From positions 6,190,296 to 6,254,295 of the forward strand of contig OX155957.1 in NCBI GenBank assembly GCA_944548615.1: a DNA stretch of 64,000 nucleotides. Reading direction: 5' to 3'. The notes under the pieces are model-generated. The model was given only the letters and a program-made list of their open reading frames with translations, ran no database searches and was not told the DNA's origin. Source of the DNA: Micropterix aruncella (lineage: Eukaryota > Arthropoda > Insecta > Lepidoptera > Micropterigidae). The stretch's first letter is position 1. Each line of letters starts with the position of its first letter. A program made the translations under genes and the position numbers. This document shows, in pieces, positions 36,445 to 45,799 of this stretch.

Positions 36445-36736
36445 GGGGGTTGGGTGATGGATTCATTTTGTGTCTTTTTAATTGGTTTTCCTAGTTAGGT
36501 TTAGTTGATTTCAGCGTTTTGATTTATATTTTGTCTAGAATTCACTGTACATTAAATGAGGGTAGTGCAATGTTGACATTAAATGATTTTTGTGCAATTG
36601 TATACTAATTCATGGATTTCCAGAGGAGATCACACTTCCACAGCTGGTCTGCACTTCAAACTACACTTTAGGAGTAAATTTGGGCACGGATTTTAGGTTT
36701 GGTATGTTTAGGAGAGTATTTTGTTCACACTATGTA
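36445..36736. other. Unassigned spacer
   Basis: Nothing recognised apart from the LINE N-terminal codons at its left edge. The 84-codon plus-strand frame at 36590-36844 crosses into the S1 segment and is not supported as a gene. Confidence 0.4.
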
Positions 36737-36982
36737 TGCACCACAACCACAGGAGTAAACACGAACAGAGGCAAAGCTTCTGAAGAGCGTGCAAAATTTT
36801 TACCTACTTTGTTAGGGTTGGCACAGAAGAATAAAATTAAATAAACTAAACATTTGTCAACTTTTTATTATACACAATTTTAAAAAGTCTCCTTTAGTTA
36901 CACTATCTAATTACGATATACCAAAACGATTTTTGCACCGCCGGGTTGAGTTATCTTTCGATGTTAATGGAATTACTGCAGT

Positions 36983-37378
36983 ATAGGGACCTTTCTCAAA
37001 AATCGAAAAAATAATGAAATACTACTAGATTCGATCATTGTAATGCTAAATGTGAAAGAAAAAAGCTTTAACAAATTAACAACCAAATTTGGTTTAAAGT
37101 TAAAAACAAATAAACAAACCAAAAAAAAGTTTTTTTAAACTCAGTTTTTAAGATTGTCTTAAAAAACTAATCTAACCTACCGTCAAATAGGTGTTTATGT
37201 ATTATTAAAAATAACTAACAACCTACCGAAATGTATGGGTTTGACCCTTTTTGGAATACCTATATCTCGCTTATTTATAGAAACCGAATAAAGATTATTA
37301 CAGATTCGGAACCAGCGTGGTCAATATAGTCGGGTGATGTTACAAAATCAATAATGTAAAATAGGTTCCTTTAATGCA
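36983..37378. mobile_element. RepD element, copy 2
   Basis: It runs from TATAGGGACCTTTCTCAAAAA to AATAGGTTCC, with the internal landmarks CATTGTAATGCTAAAT and CCTATATCTCGCTTATTTAT shared with 22962-23283. The uninterrupted S1 copy at 7849-8575 lacks it, confirming that it was inserted. Confidence 0.6.
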
Positions 37379-37424
37379 TTAATACCTAATTACTAATAGG
37401 TATATCTTTCCACCACATAAAAAA

Positions 37425-38370
37425 ACGGCGTATACAAAATTTTGGGTCTCTGCTGTTGGCCGTTGAGGAGTTCCCTCATCGGGAGTCAACCCAGGGTTCA
37501 TCAGCCATGTCATGGTGGAACATGGAAGGTCTATCGTAATTGAATGCGTATACAAAATTTTGGGTCTCTGCTGTTGACCGTTGAGGAGTTCCCTCATCGG
37601 GAGTCAACCCAGGGTTCATCAGCCATGTCATTGTGGAACATGGAAGGTCTATCGTAATTGAATGCGTATACAAAATTTTGGGTCTCTGCTGTTGACCGTT
37701 GAGGAGTTCCCTCATCGGGAGCCAAACCAGGGTTCATCAGCGATGTCATGGTGGAACATGGAAGGTCTATCGTAATTGAATGCGTATACAAAATTTTGGG
37801 TCTCTGCTGTTGACCGTTGAGGAGCTCCCTCATCGGGAGTCAACCCAGGGTTCATCAGCCATGTCATGGTGGAACATGGAAGGTCTATCGTAATTGAATG
37901 CGTATACAAAATTTTGAGTCTCTGCTGTTGACCGTTGAGGAGTTCCCTCATTGGGAGTCAACCCAGGGTTCATCAGCCATGTCATGGTGGAACATGGAAG
38001 GTCTATCGTAATTGAATGCGTATACAAAATTTTGGGTCTCTGCTGTTGACCGTTGAGGAGTCATCGGGAGCCAATCCAGGGTACATCAGCGATGTCATGG
38101 TAGAACTTGGAAGGGGCTATCATAATTTACTGCGTATACAAAATTTTGGGTCTCTGCTAATGACTGTTGAGGAGTTCCCTCATCGGGGTCCAACCCAGGG
38201 TGGATGGATTTCAACCATAATCTTTTCATCTCATAACATGATGACCAACTGATACCTGCATGCCAAATTTCAGCTCAATCGGATGAAACGTTTCGGCGCT
38301 ATCGTCGGATAATACACACAGCCAGACACAGAAGTGCGTCCACAATACTTTCCTGACAGGAAAGTAATAA
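37425..38370. mobile_element. RepB-related element with 118-bp tandem repeats
   Basis: It is absent from S1 copy A, so it is an insertion. Its right part (38208-38370) matches the 3' portion of RepB (CAGCTCAATC, GGCGCTATCGTC, ACACACAGCCAGACA) and ends in a CTTTCCTGACAGGAAAG palindrome. The left part is the tandem array listed separately. No protein is encoded. A single related unit lies at 61890-62030. Confidence 0.55.
37428..38207 (+). repeat. 118-bp tandem repeat, about 6.6 copies
   Basis: Units start with GCGTATACAAAATTTT at 37428, 37546, 37664, 37782, 37900, 38018 and 38132; spacing is exactly 118 bp except 114 bp for the sixth. Each holds TCTCTGCTGTTG.CCGTTGAG, CTCATCGGGAG and GGTTCATCAGC. 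The last unit is partial and diverged. Overlapping ~79-codon open frames on the minus strand are artefacts of the repeat. Confidence 0.95.
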
Positions 38371-38722
38371 TAAATTATAATCTATTTATTTACTGTACAT
38401 ACCTAATGAAATCTTTGGGGTAATTGAAAAATGATAATGTTTTTAATAATTCTAGAATCGTTCAAACACACGCTGCAGTAAACCATATTTACACTTGTTT
38501 ATGTTAAAACACTTATTGAATCAAACGTAAGGAGAAAAATAAACAACAGGTGAGATGTGTACGTCCGCCGCGGCTGGGGGCCCTGAGGTTTGTCAACCTT
38601 TCTCCGCGTACGTACGAAGCGGCCGGTTGCCATACACGCACGCGTCTCACGCTTGTAGTAGTGTACCTACCAAATCGCGGTTGTATGAAGCTTTGTCTCT
38701 GTTCCGTGTCTACTCGTGTGCC

Positions 38723-39027
38723 ACAACTGACAGATGGCAGATTCTCGATATACTTATCTTATTTTACTATGGCGGTGTGCGGTCTGCGGCCGCACTACCG
38801 CGAGGTGGGCTTTGTTCATTTGATCCAATGTATTCTTGAATTGCGCACTATCAAATCTGATACAGTGAGGTTACAGTATTAAGGCTGACGAACATTGAGT
38901 CAGTTACTGACATCAAACCTAAAACAAGTCAGTGCTGACCCGGTACTGCCATCGTGTAAATTGATTTTAAGTCAGTACAGAGCTGTCGCTCCAGAGCTGA
39001 CTTCAATATTCCTGCTATATATTTTGA
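38723..39027. other. Unassigned sequence with a repeat shared with 35835-35885
   Basis: The block at about 38971-39020 (CAGTACAGAGCTGTCGC, then AGAGCTGACTTCAATA, then CTGCTATAT) is the inverted counterpart of 35832-35885. Nothing else was recognised. Confidence 0.45.
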
Positions 39028-39030
39028 AGT

Positions 39031-39201
39031 CAAGGAGCAAACACATTATCGGACGCGTCCGTAAGGCGCGGCGTACGAACGTATGCACAGTTGTTCGCGA
39101 CAGACGTCCGATAATGTGCACGGCTCAATAGAAATTCACTACACAGATCGCGTTCATAAGCCGCGGCTGACGGACGCGTCCGATAATGTGTTTGCCCCTT
39201 C
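39031..39201. mobile_element. MITE with 31-bp terminal inverted repeats
   Basis: 39032-39062 and 39170-39200 are inverted repeats with one mismatch, each containing GCAAACACATTATCGGACGC. Within each arm CGGACGCGTCCG is itself a perfect palindrome. TCA flanks both ends and may be a 3-bp target-site duplication. A third partial arm copy (GACGTCCGATAATGTGCA) lies at about 39103-39120. About 170 bp, non-coding; superfamily not certain (PIF/Harbinger would fit a 3-bp TSD). Confidence 0.7.
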
Positions 39202-39445
39202 AGCCCTTGTCTAAACTCGCCTGACCTTGTCTAAAGTCAGTAGTTAGTCAGTCACTGGCACTGTTTTGTAGCGTTTTAACTAGCGAAAATAATGCATTTT
39301 TTCCCACTGACTAATAACAAACGTACCTAACCTATAGAAGTAACTATGGCTGATTGACACGTAAACAGTGTGAGTCAGTTCTCAGCGCCCACTGACGCCT
39401 GTAACTGACTCAATGTAAATCTGCACTTATGGATAGCGCGCACGG

Positions 39446-39497
39446 TTGACTTTTGTCACCGCGACAAAAAAGTTTTTGTCGCGGTGACAAAAGTCAA
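39446..39497. repeat. Perfect palindrome, 25-bp arms
   Basis: 39446-39470 and 39473-39497 are exact inverted repeats with a 2-bp centre. Arms contain TTTTGTCACCGCGACAAAAA. It is probably the core of a foldback element or a transposon end; no other copy was noticed in the window. Confidence 0.85.
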
Positions 39498-40204
39498 TGA
39501 TATGGCTGACAGTGATAAAAGCTTTTAAATGCAAGCGTCGTTTGTATAATCGATTTTAAAGACGGCCGTTATTCGCGAAGTTTCTGCTGTCCTAGCATAA
39601 GCTGGTAGGAACACTTATTAGGCGTTTGGAACGAATACTAGAAAAAAACATAGTTGCACGGCGTAGTCAAGAAAAGTGAGGTTATGCGCGTGTACGTGGC
39701 TACATAACAAAAAGGAGTACTTACCGAGTCGAAAATTCCGGGTTCCCGCTAATTTTCTTCGCGGATAGGAGGGTGTTGTGGTTACATTGGCTTTTCCGGC
39801 AAATGAAAACGTCGAAAAATCCAATTTCGTTTGCGTCAGATGCAAACACGAAAATCGCGGCTCGACGCATTTTGACAGCCGAGAAGCGATTCTTCTTCTT
39901 CTTCTTCTTCATCAGAGCGTCGGCAGCGATCGATCATTGTAGTAGGGATATGGTAGGGATGATGCTGCGAGCGACCAAATATACCGTACGGAGGAAACAT
40001 CGAAAACTACATTAACAAAATTAAGGAATATAAATTCAGAATCGTATCGTATAACATTAAAAAAAATAGTAAAAGAAATATTATGATTTAAAATTATTTA
40101 TTTAGAACAGAAAAATATACAACTCTCAGAAAAATTACAGCGATACACAATTTAACTTAAAATAAATTAGGAAATTTAATGGGCGTAAATATAAATTTCG
40201 ACCT
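39498..40204. other. Unassigned sequence with CTT microsatellite
   Basis: A CTT run followed by CATCAG is at about 39892-39915. No gene was recognised. Confidence 0.4.
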
Positions 40205-40307
40205 GATAAATAAAGGGGTAGTGAGTGGGTAGTGAAGTGTACGCTCGCATGTGGCAAGACAGCTGTCTTATAGGTAGGTCGTTAGTCCGGAGTCCACCGC
40301 TAATGCG
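40205..40307 (+). repeat. Detached RepC fragment
   Basis: About 100 bp are nearly identical to 27174-27258, from AGTGGGTAGTGAAGTGTACG through CAGCTGTCTTATAGGTAGG to CCACCGCTAATGCG. The match stops exactly where the RTE reading frame starts. Confidence 0.8.
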
Positions 40308-40676
40308 CGGAGCAAGAAAGTCGGCGGACAGCACCTACGCTATAAAGTTGTGTTAAAAAGGCACCTAACCGCCAGTGGTATTCTACCTGGGAGCTGGGAG
40401 AGGGCTGCTCACAAACGCAGCGAGTGGCGCTCCACGGTGACCACAAAAATTAAAGAGTTTGAGAAAGCCCGGCTTGAAAACCTCGACTCGAACCGCCAAC
40501 AGCGCAAAACTCGTCTGAAGTCTAATTACACATACACTTACAACGACTGCGGTGAACTCTACTGTAGTCGTTGTAATCGGACCTTCAAAAACAAACTGGG
40601 ATTCACGAGTCACTTCCGCGCGCATATTCGAAGAAGTCCTGTCAACCAAGAGGTCGCCGTTGTCGGATCACGATGA
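40308..40676 (+). pseudogene. RTE-type LINE ORF C-terminus
   Basis: The frame is open from 40308 (before the first ATG at 40350). It encodes SKKVGGQHLRYKVVLKRHL, then GSWERAAHKRSEWRSTV, a coiled basic stretch and a terminal finger CSRCNRTFKNKLGFTSHFRAH. This is the familiar C-terminal tail of insect RTE-like ORFs (G.P.LR.KDV.KR, W...A.DR..WR, then a C2H2-like finger). About 122 residues remain; RT and endonuclease are missing. The finger has CxxC and two His with usual spacing and must not be mistaken for a host transcription factor. Confidence 0.6.
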
Positions 40677-40836
40677 GGAGGACATCATGTGTGCGTGTAA
40701 CATGTTTGTTAGTCTTGTAATCTTGTTATTGCATTCGATCGACAGAACTGAAAATCCAATTCCTTTAATTTTATTCCAACGGAAAATGGTGACCCAGCCG
40801 GGAATCGAACCCGGGACCTTACAATGTAAGATCAGG

Positions 40837-42063
40837 CAGTGGCGGATCCAGAGAGCCATTTTGGGGGGGGAATTATTAGACTTTGGTGTGTAAAATACTC
40901 ATTTATTACATAAAAAGAAATAAAGAGATAAAGACATACTAAGACAGAATAAAGACATAAAGAGAGTTTCGCCTAATGTCAAAATTTCAAAATTATATAA
41001 ATCTAAATAAAAATGTGACCACACAATTTTATATCAAAATTCTGTGTTGCCCTATTTTTGAAAAGCGTTCCACTACTTCTTCTGGTTTTATATCAATGTC
41101 ATAGTGGATGTGGAGTAACGCCAAGCCACATAATCTTTTTTCTAGTATGGTAGTTCTAAGCCAAGTTTTGATGCAACGTAAAGATGAGAACGATCGTTCA
41201 GCACTAGCATTCGTTACAGGTAGTGTGCAGAAAATCTGAAGTAGTTTGTGTATTATTGGGTATACGTCTTCATCGCAGGATTTAAGTGCATCAAATGATG
41301 AAGCTGGTAGTGGTAGACCGTCACCGGATGTTTTTTTTGTAGACCATAGTTGCTGCCAGTGTTGAACTTCTGCTTTCAGTTTTAAAACTTGTATCTCTTT
41401 GTTACCTTCGAGCAAGTTTCCAAATCTTGAGATAAGAGATTTGATCAGTTCTTTAGTTTGATTAAAAGTTTGTAGTATAACTTTATCCGGAATCAGTAAT
41501 GTCAAATTAAAGGAATCTAGTACCTCTTTGGAAAAACGCACTTTTAAATCCTCGGTCACTGTTTCAATTAACGGTATGAACGTAGATACCCTGTAGTAGT
41601 CCTGACAATCTTCTAGTGCATAATTTTCCCGTCTCGTTTGTCTCGCGCACGTCCTCGGTCTTTTAACGTCAATGTCTAACTTTTCTGCCATTTGCTTTGC
41701 GTTTTCAAATATTTCATTGAAATGTTCATCTACTTCACGCCGTCGCTGCTCTAGTGTTGCAATTAGTGATTTTACTATTTCCGATGCTTTTGCTAGATCA
41801 ATGGTTTCTTTTTGTAAGATGACGCTGAGTGGTTGGGTAAGTGATAATATATCACCCAGGCAGAAGAGTCCTATAAGGAATTCAAAGTTACTTAAAGCGG
41901 AAATTAAAACCGATGCCTTTCCTGCTGTATCCTTGTTCTTCCACTGGCTTAACCTAACAGCGATTTCGAAGCAAGAAGCGACGCGGACACACTGTCTTTT
42001 TCTTCTACGTCGATTTTGGGGGGGGGAAATTTCCCTAATTCCCCCCCCGTGGATCCGCGCCTG
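40837..42063 (-). mobile_element. hAT-superfamily DNA transposon
   Basis: Ends are CAGTGGCGGATCCA at the left and its near-complement at the right (read inward CAGGCGCGGATCCA). Both are followed inward by a run of eight or more G. GATCAGG occurs immediately outside each end (40830-40836 and 42064-42070); hAT elements normally duplicate 8 bp, and GATCAGGC is possible if one base was lost. The insertion interrupts a SINE whose intact copy exists at 59745-60015. It codes for part of a transposase. Confidence 0.85.
41029..42000 (-). CDS. hAT transposase, C-terminal part (truncated)
   Basis: An ATG frame encodes 220 residues from 41691, but the same frame is open further upstream to at least 42000. 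The upstream part encodes RVASCFEIAVRLSQWKNK, then FEFLIGLFCLGDILSLTQPL, so about 320 codons of transposase survive. The C-terminal dimerisation region (hATC) lies at about residues 145-200 of the 220-residue part: PIIHKLLQIF, TLPVTNASAERSFSSLRCIK, LRTTILEKRL. This family (ZMYM1-like/DUF4371-type transposases) normally has an N-terminal zinc finger and catalytic domain, which are missing because the element ends ~60 bp before. No stop interrupts the retained part. It probably cannot catalyse transposition. Confidence 0.75.
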   Translation of the reverse strand, partial: KRQCVRVASCFEIAVRLSQWKNKDTAGKASVLISALSNFEFLIGLFCLGDILSLTQPLSVILQKETIDLAKASEIVKSLIATLEQRRREVDEHFNEIFENAKQMAEKLDIDVKRPRTCARQTRRENYALEDCQDYYRVSTFIPLIETVTEDLKVRFSKEVLDSFNLTLLIPDKVILQTFNQTKELIKSLISRFGNLLEGNKEIQVLKLKAEVQHWQQLWSTKKTSGDGLPLPASSFDALKSCDEDVYPIIHKLLQIFCTLPVTNASAERSFSSLRCIKTWLRTTILEKRLCGLALLHIHYDIDIKPEEVVERFSKIGQHRILI

Positions 42064-42149
42064 GATCAGGCGACCTAACCACTATGCCACCGGGCCGTGT
42101 CACGTGTGTATCATGTTCGCCCCCTAAACTACCCCCCCCCCCCCCCGCA

Positions 42150-42560
42150 TCTGAAAAGTTTTAAATAACCACTCGTTATTATAAAAATATTTAGTCCGGC
42201 GGCCATACGCTGGGCTAATAATTAAAGATTTTAGATCAATTGGCATTACGCTTATCAAAAATGTAACAGTATTGTTTTTCTTTAATTGGGTACCTACCTA
42301 AGTCCATATTCTACATTTTCAACATTTCGACTTCTGTTTTGGTAATTTCGTGGCATCTGAATATAAGTATTGTATCAGCCTAAATACATTCTTTATGAAA
42401 TTGCCTAACTAATTAAAAATTTTCATTGGAGCTTCAAATCTAAATCTATATGTGCAGTGATTAAAACCCTGCACTGTCTTCATTTTCGGTTAAACTTTTG
42501 TAAATCGATTCCCATCTCGGTTTTTTTTTGAACGGATAAACTTCCTGCATATAAGTTTTT
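42150..42560 (+). repeat. Duplicated segment S2, copy A
   Basis: Colinear with 45080-45665: AAGTTTTAA.TAA.CACT, TACGCTGGG.TAAT, CTAAGTCCATATT, TTCGTGGCATCTGAATATAA, GTATTGTATCAGCCTAAATA, and GAGCTTCAAATCT. It lacks the MITE found in the other copy. No coding frame. Confidence 0.65.
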
Positions 42561-42699
42561 GTGTCAGTACAACATTTTTCTTTCAACACTTATTTTCAAG
42601 GATACAAAACATAACGTTTTTGTAAAATCAACAGTGTCTACTTGTTAAAGCTTGTGCCCGTTGATGTTATATGGGGTTTGTACATGTCGTGGAGACCAG

Positions 42700-42925
42700 G
42701 AAATGATCATGGTTTTGCATTTATTCCGTTATAAAAAGTGAACTTCTGTATTTGTAATTATTTTTTATTCTTTTCCTAATGAAACATTTGTGGTTTATGT
42801 AAGTTATCCATATAGATACATATATATTTTTGAAATGTAGGTCCCCAAACAGGCCTTTCATTTGACACTAATCACGATACCTACATTTATGTTAATTTTT
42901 GACGTTTAAAATTTGGACATTTATA
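42700..42925 (-). repeat. RepF repeat, copy without microsatellite expansion
   Basis: Inverted relative to 12560-13050, with GTGTCAAATGAAAG and AAAAAATAATTACAAATACAG shared. The position corresponding to the long AT run holds only a short AT-rich stretch. Confidence 0.5.
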
Positions 42926-42944
42926 CAACTAATTACTTATTATA

Positions 42945-43015
42945 AATAGGATATGGTTTCCATCTTATTTATAATTTCAAACAACCGCGATAGTCTTCGA
43001 CTTTATATTTACTTA
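42945..43015. repeat. Penelope-like foldback tail, deletion copy
   Basis: ATTATAAATAGGATA is followed closely by its inverted form and by CAAACAACCGCGATAGTCTT. This matches the outer ends of 5521-5680 but the arms and coding end are lost. Confidence 0.5.
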
Positions 43016-43044
43016 ATATTTAGATAGTAAGGTACCCCGTGACT

Positions 43045-43115
43045 GATTCCGAATCTTTATTCGGCCTCAAATAATAAGCGAGATGTAGGCATTCAAAGAT
43101 GCGTTAAACCCACAG
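43045..43115 (-). repeat. RepD fragment
   Basis: GAATCTTTATTCGGCCTCAA, TAAGCGAGATGTAGGCATTC correspond to the inverted 3' half of RepD at 22962-23283. Confidence 0.5.
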
Positions 43116-43789
43116 CAGGTTAACTTATTTTTTTTTTAAATAAACACCTGGCGGAAGTTTCAGTTACATTTTTTAAGCAATGACAAAAAGTATGTTTTTG
43201 TTTTTATTATGTAAATTTGTTTTTATTTTGGCTTTATTCTATCACATTCTAATTTGGCTTTATTCTATCACATTTTTTTATTTGATGGCTCCACCCAAAG
43301 AGGGTGATTTCTGCCTAACTATCACATTTAGTATTACAATGCACTGGCATGTTACAATGACCGAATCTAGTAGTAATCTAGTAGTTATTCCATGGTACTA
43401 CTGACACTATCGTATCGTATCGTATCGTATAACCCTAGAGTAGGAAACGGTGACATTTGCTGTCAATCTGCGAACATAACCTGAAATAACTTGTTTTCAT
43501 CTTAATAGTATATCACAACAAAAGCTTCGTAGACATCCATCGCGCAGTTGCCTTTAAATCGAATCCGACATCCAACGAGTGGGAACAGAGGCGGTGATAT
43601 CCGATTAAAAAACGGATCAGACACCCGACAAGTGGAAATGGGCTGTTAGTCGCCCGAATTTACGTGTGATGGAAACCATGCATTTAATCTAAATATAATG
43701 ATTTTTCTTTTTTTTAATACAGTTTCTTTCAATAACTAATGTAGTTTTTTCTTTTACAGACATGATCATCTAAAGGTTTCGGATATCCC
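43116..43789. other. Unassigned sequence
   Basis: Only a short CGTAT microsatellite near 43407-43430 was noted. Confidence 0.4.
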
Positions 43790-44430
43790 TCCAAAACGGG
43801 GTCATTTGTCATTCACTTAGCAAAATATTGGCTCCACGAAACCTATGCATATCCCAACTGTGGTATCAAATTTGGGGGAATACCGGGAATACACTAACTT
43901 CATCATCAAAGTCTATGTATAACCCGAAACATGTGGATGCAATATGCACAGATTTTGCAAAAGTATTCGACCTTGTCAACCCAACCATCCTTCTGGATAA
44001 ATTAAAGAGATCTTCGGTGATCTCTTTAGATGAATATCGTCATACGTCAACAAACTTCACCAAGTTGTAGCTTTACTGACAGTACCTCATACAAGCATGT
44101 CGAAATTCAATCGGTGATCGAGTTGAACGCCAAGGTCGTGAGTGCTCTCGCAATACGACGTACACAAGGAGTCAACTACTAGACAACACTACTGTCAATG
44201 CTTAGGACTGAAAATGTACAAGATCAGACTGAATCACTTTAATATTGCTTTATTGGAGAACCGTGCTGCAGATATGGTACTATTCCACAAAATTATCCAC
44301 AAAAACGTAGATAACCCGTATTTTACGAAGAACCTATAATTTTACATTCCACAACGCGTGGTTCATTCTTGTACGTTCGACCTGCCTTGCGTCTGTACTA
44401 GATATGCCTAAAATTCTATCACATATCTAT
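43790..44430 (+). pseudogene. LINE RT fragments, strongly decayed
   Basis: The frame at 43828-44070 includes HVDAICTDFAKVFDLVNPTI, then LLDKL, matching the first catalytic block of LINE reverse transcriptases (DxxKAFD), with V for A. The frame at 44142-44339 includes RAADMVLFHKIIHKNVDNPY, matching the post-RT C-terminal block (R..DM..LYKI..  .VD.P.LL). The GVPQG and YADD blocks between them are missing, so the element is internally deleted. Confidence 0.55.
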
Positions 44431-45079
44431 GTATGTACATTAATCAATTCCAGAAGAGACTAAATTTAAGGAGAGCATAGGTATACATAAACGTAATTGA
44501 CAATGCGGCATACATTTATAATTTGATATTTATGTTTTAGACGACTATTTGGGTATTATTTTTTATTTTACGTTTGATATTTTAATTTACATTTATTATG
44601 GTTTTATTTTGTAACATTTATTTTATTGAAAATAATTAATTTATTTGGTTACATGATTTAGGAACCTTGATTTTACTTGTTTTTTTCTTTGGCTTTTAAA
44701 ATAATAAAAAAAAACTATTATAAAATTGTTTATTTTTTTATAACAAAATTTAATTGTTTGTAACTGTACTATAAATTTTTGCAAAATTACAGAAGTCGTT
44801 ACACGAGAACATTATGACAGCATAAAGAATGTTCAGTCAGGGATAGTATAACAGCGGATGGAACATTTATTAAATAAAGGAGTCAATACCACCACGTCCG
44901 GCTCCTGATGAAATGAAAATGTATTTTAAACACATGCTAGCAAAAATAAAATTATAATTGTAAGAAATGTTTTATTCGACAAACAAATGTTATTGAATCG
45001 GATGAATCAATAACACGGCAACGATTGCATACAATCTTCAGTATATGGTGACAGTGTACAATTTAGTTCATATTTTTAG
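44431..45079. other. Unassigned AT-rich sequence
   Basis: Nothing recognised. Confidence 0.4.
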
Positions 45080-45665
45080 CCGTAGCATCTTCAAGCTAAT
45101 AATTGCACCGTGATAAAGTTTTAAGTAAACACTTGTTGTTAAAAAATGATTTAATACTACCGCTTACGCTGGGTTAATGAATGATTTTAAAGCATTGCGC
45201 TTATCAAAACTTTAACAGCATAGATTCTCTATAATGGAAGTAAACCCCGGTGCGCACTTGCGGCCTGGCCGCGGCGGCCAACGAGATACTACGAAATGTA
45301 TGGACTCGCCGTCAACCGCGCGGCCAAGTGCGCGCGGTCGACGGCAATTCCATACATTTGGTAGTATCTTGCTGGCCGCTGTAGTCTGGCCGTTGCGGCC
45401 AGGCCGCAAGTGCATGCCTGGGGGCTAAGTCCATATTTTAAATTTGAACTTCAGTATTGTTACTTCGTGGCATCTGAATATAAGTATTGTATCAGCCTAA
45501 ATACATTCCTCATGAAATCGCTTAACAAATTCAACACTTAGAGCTTCAAATCTTAATCTATATGTCCAGTGATGAAAATCCAGCACCGTCTTAATTTTCG
45601 GTTGATCTTTTATAGATCAATTTCTATATTGTTTTTTTTTAAATAGTAAACTTCTCACAGGCAAG
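45080..45665 (+). repeat. Duplicated segment S2, copy B
   Basis: Same landmarks as 42150-42560. It is interrupted by the MITE at 45244-45425 just before CTAAGTCCATATT. Confidence 0.65.
45244..45425. mobile_element. GC-rich foldback MITE
   Basis: The outer arms are inverted repeats around CACTTGCGGCCTGGCCGC and GATACTAC.AAATGTATGGA. The centre (about 45308-45350) is a second inverted repeat (GCCGTCAACCGCGC and near-complement). The right arm carries ~15 bp absent from the left. The homologous segment at 42150-42560 has no such sequence, confirming insertion. Open frames on both strands only mirror each other. Confidence 0.75.
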
Positions 45666-45799
45666 TCAGCCGGGCGCTAAAAGACATTGTGAGCTATGAT
45701 GCAATAACAAATCATCAAGTCACATGCACAGGCTAAGATGCTACTTATGCAAGTACAACTACTCAACTGATGAATAAATTGCATGTAAATGGGTATTAG

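Larger units (their letters stand above)
36737..38722 (+). repeat. Duplicated segment S1, copy B (interrupted by two insertions)
   Basis: The sequence is colinear with 7849-8575 but split into three blocks: 36737-36955, about 37390-37425 and 38371-38722. The first gap holds a RepD element. The second holds the 37425-38370 element with tandem repeats. The last block shares TACTGTACATACCTAATGAA, then CGTCTCACGCTTGTAGTAGTG and GCGGTTGTATGAAGC with copy A. Confidence 0.6.
40715..42100 (-). mobile_element. tRNA-derived SINE, split by a hAT element
   Basis: The two halves are 40715-40836 and 42064-42100. Rejoined on the minus strand they begin with a tRNA-like head containing an A box (TGGCATAGTGG) and B box (GGTTCGATTCC). 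The head has a perfect 5-bp T arm, a 7-bp acceptor stem with two G-T pairs and encoded CCA. The anticodon loop lacks the invariant T33, so this is not a working tRNA. The body and tail match the intact copy at 59745-60015. Confidence 0.7.

Noticed and set aside
37379..38027. Series of ~79-codon minus-strand frames starting MRELLNGQQQR
   Set aside because: They recur because of the 118-bp tandem repeat. The period is not a multiple of three, and each frame ends in the next unit.
17857..39915. CTT run followed by CATCAG at both 17857 and 39892 as a shared element end
   Set aside because: Similarity ends within about ten bases beyond the microsatellite; chance cannot be excluded.
40350..40676. 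C2H2 finger (CSRCNRTFKNKLGF) considered as a host transcription factor
   Set aside because: The preceding residues match the C-terminal tail of RTE-type LINEs, which often ends in such a finger.
40787..42096. Functional tRNA gene on the minus strand
   Set aside because: T33 is replaced, the D arm is poor, the head is fused to a SINE body and this copy is interrupted by a transposon.
45212..45428. Overlapping open frames on both strands in a GC-rich stretch
   Set aside because: They mirror each other across the arms of a foldback MITE and are not independent coding regions.
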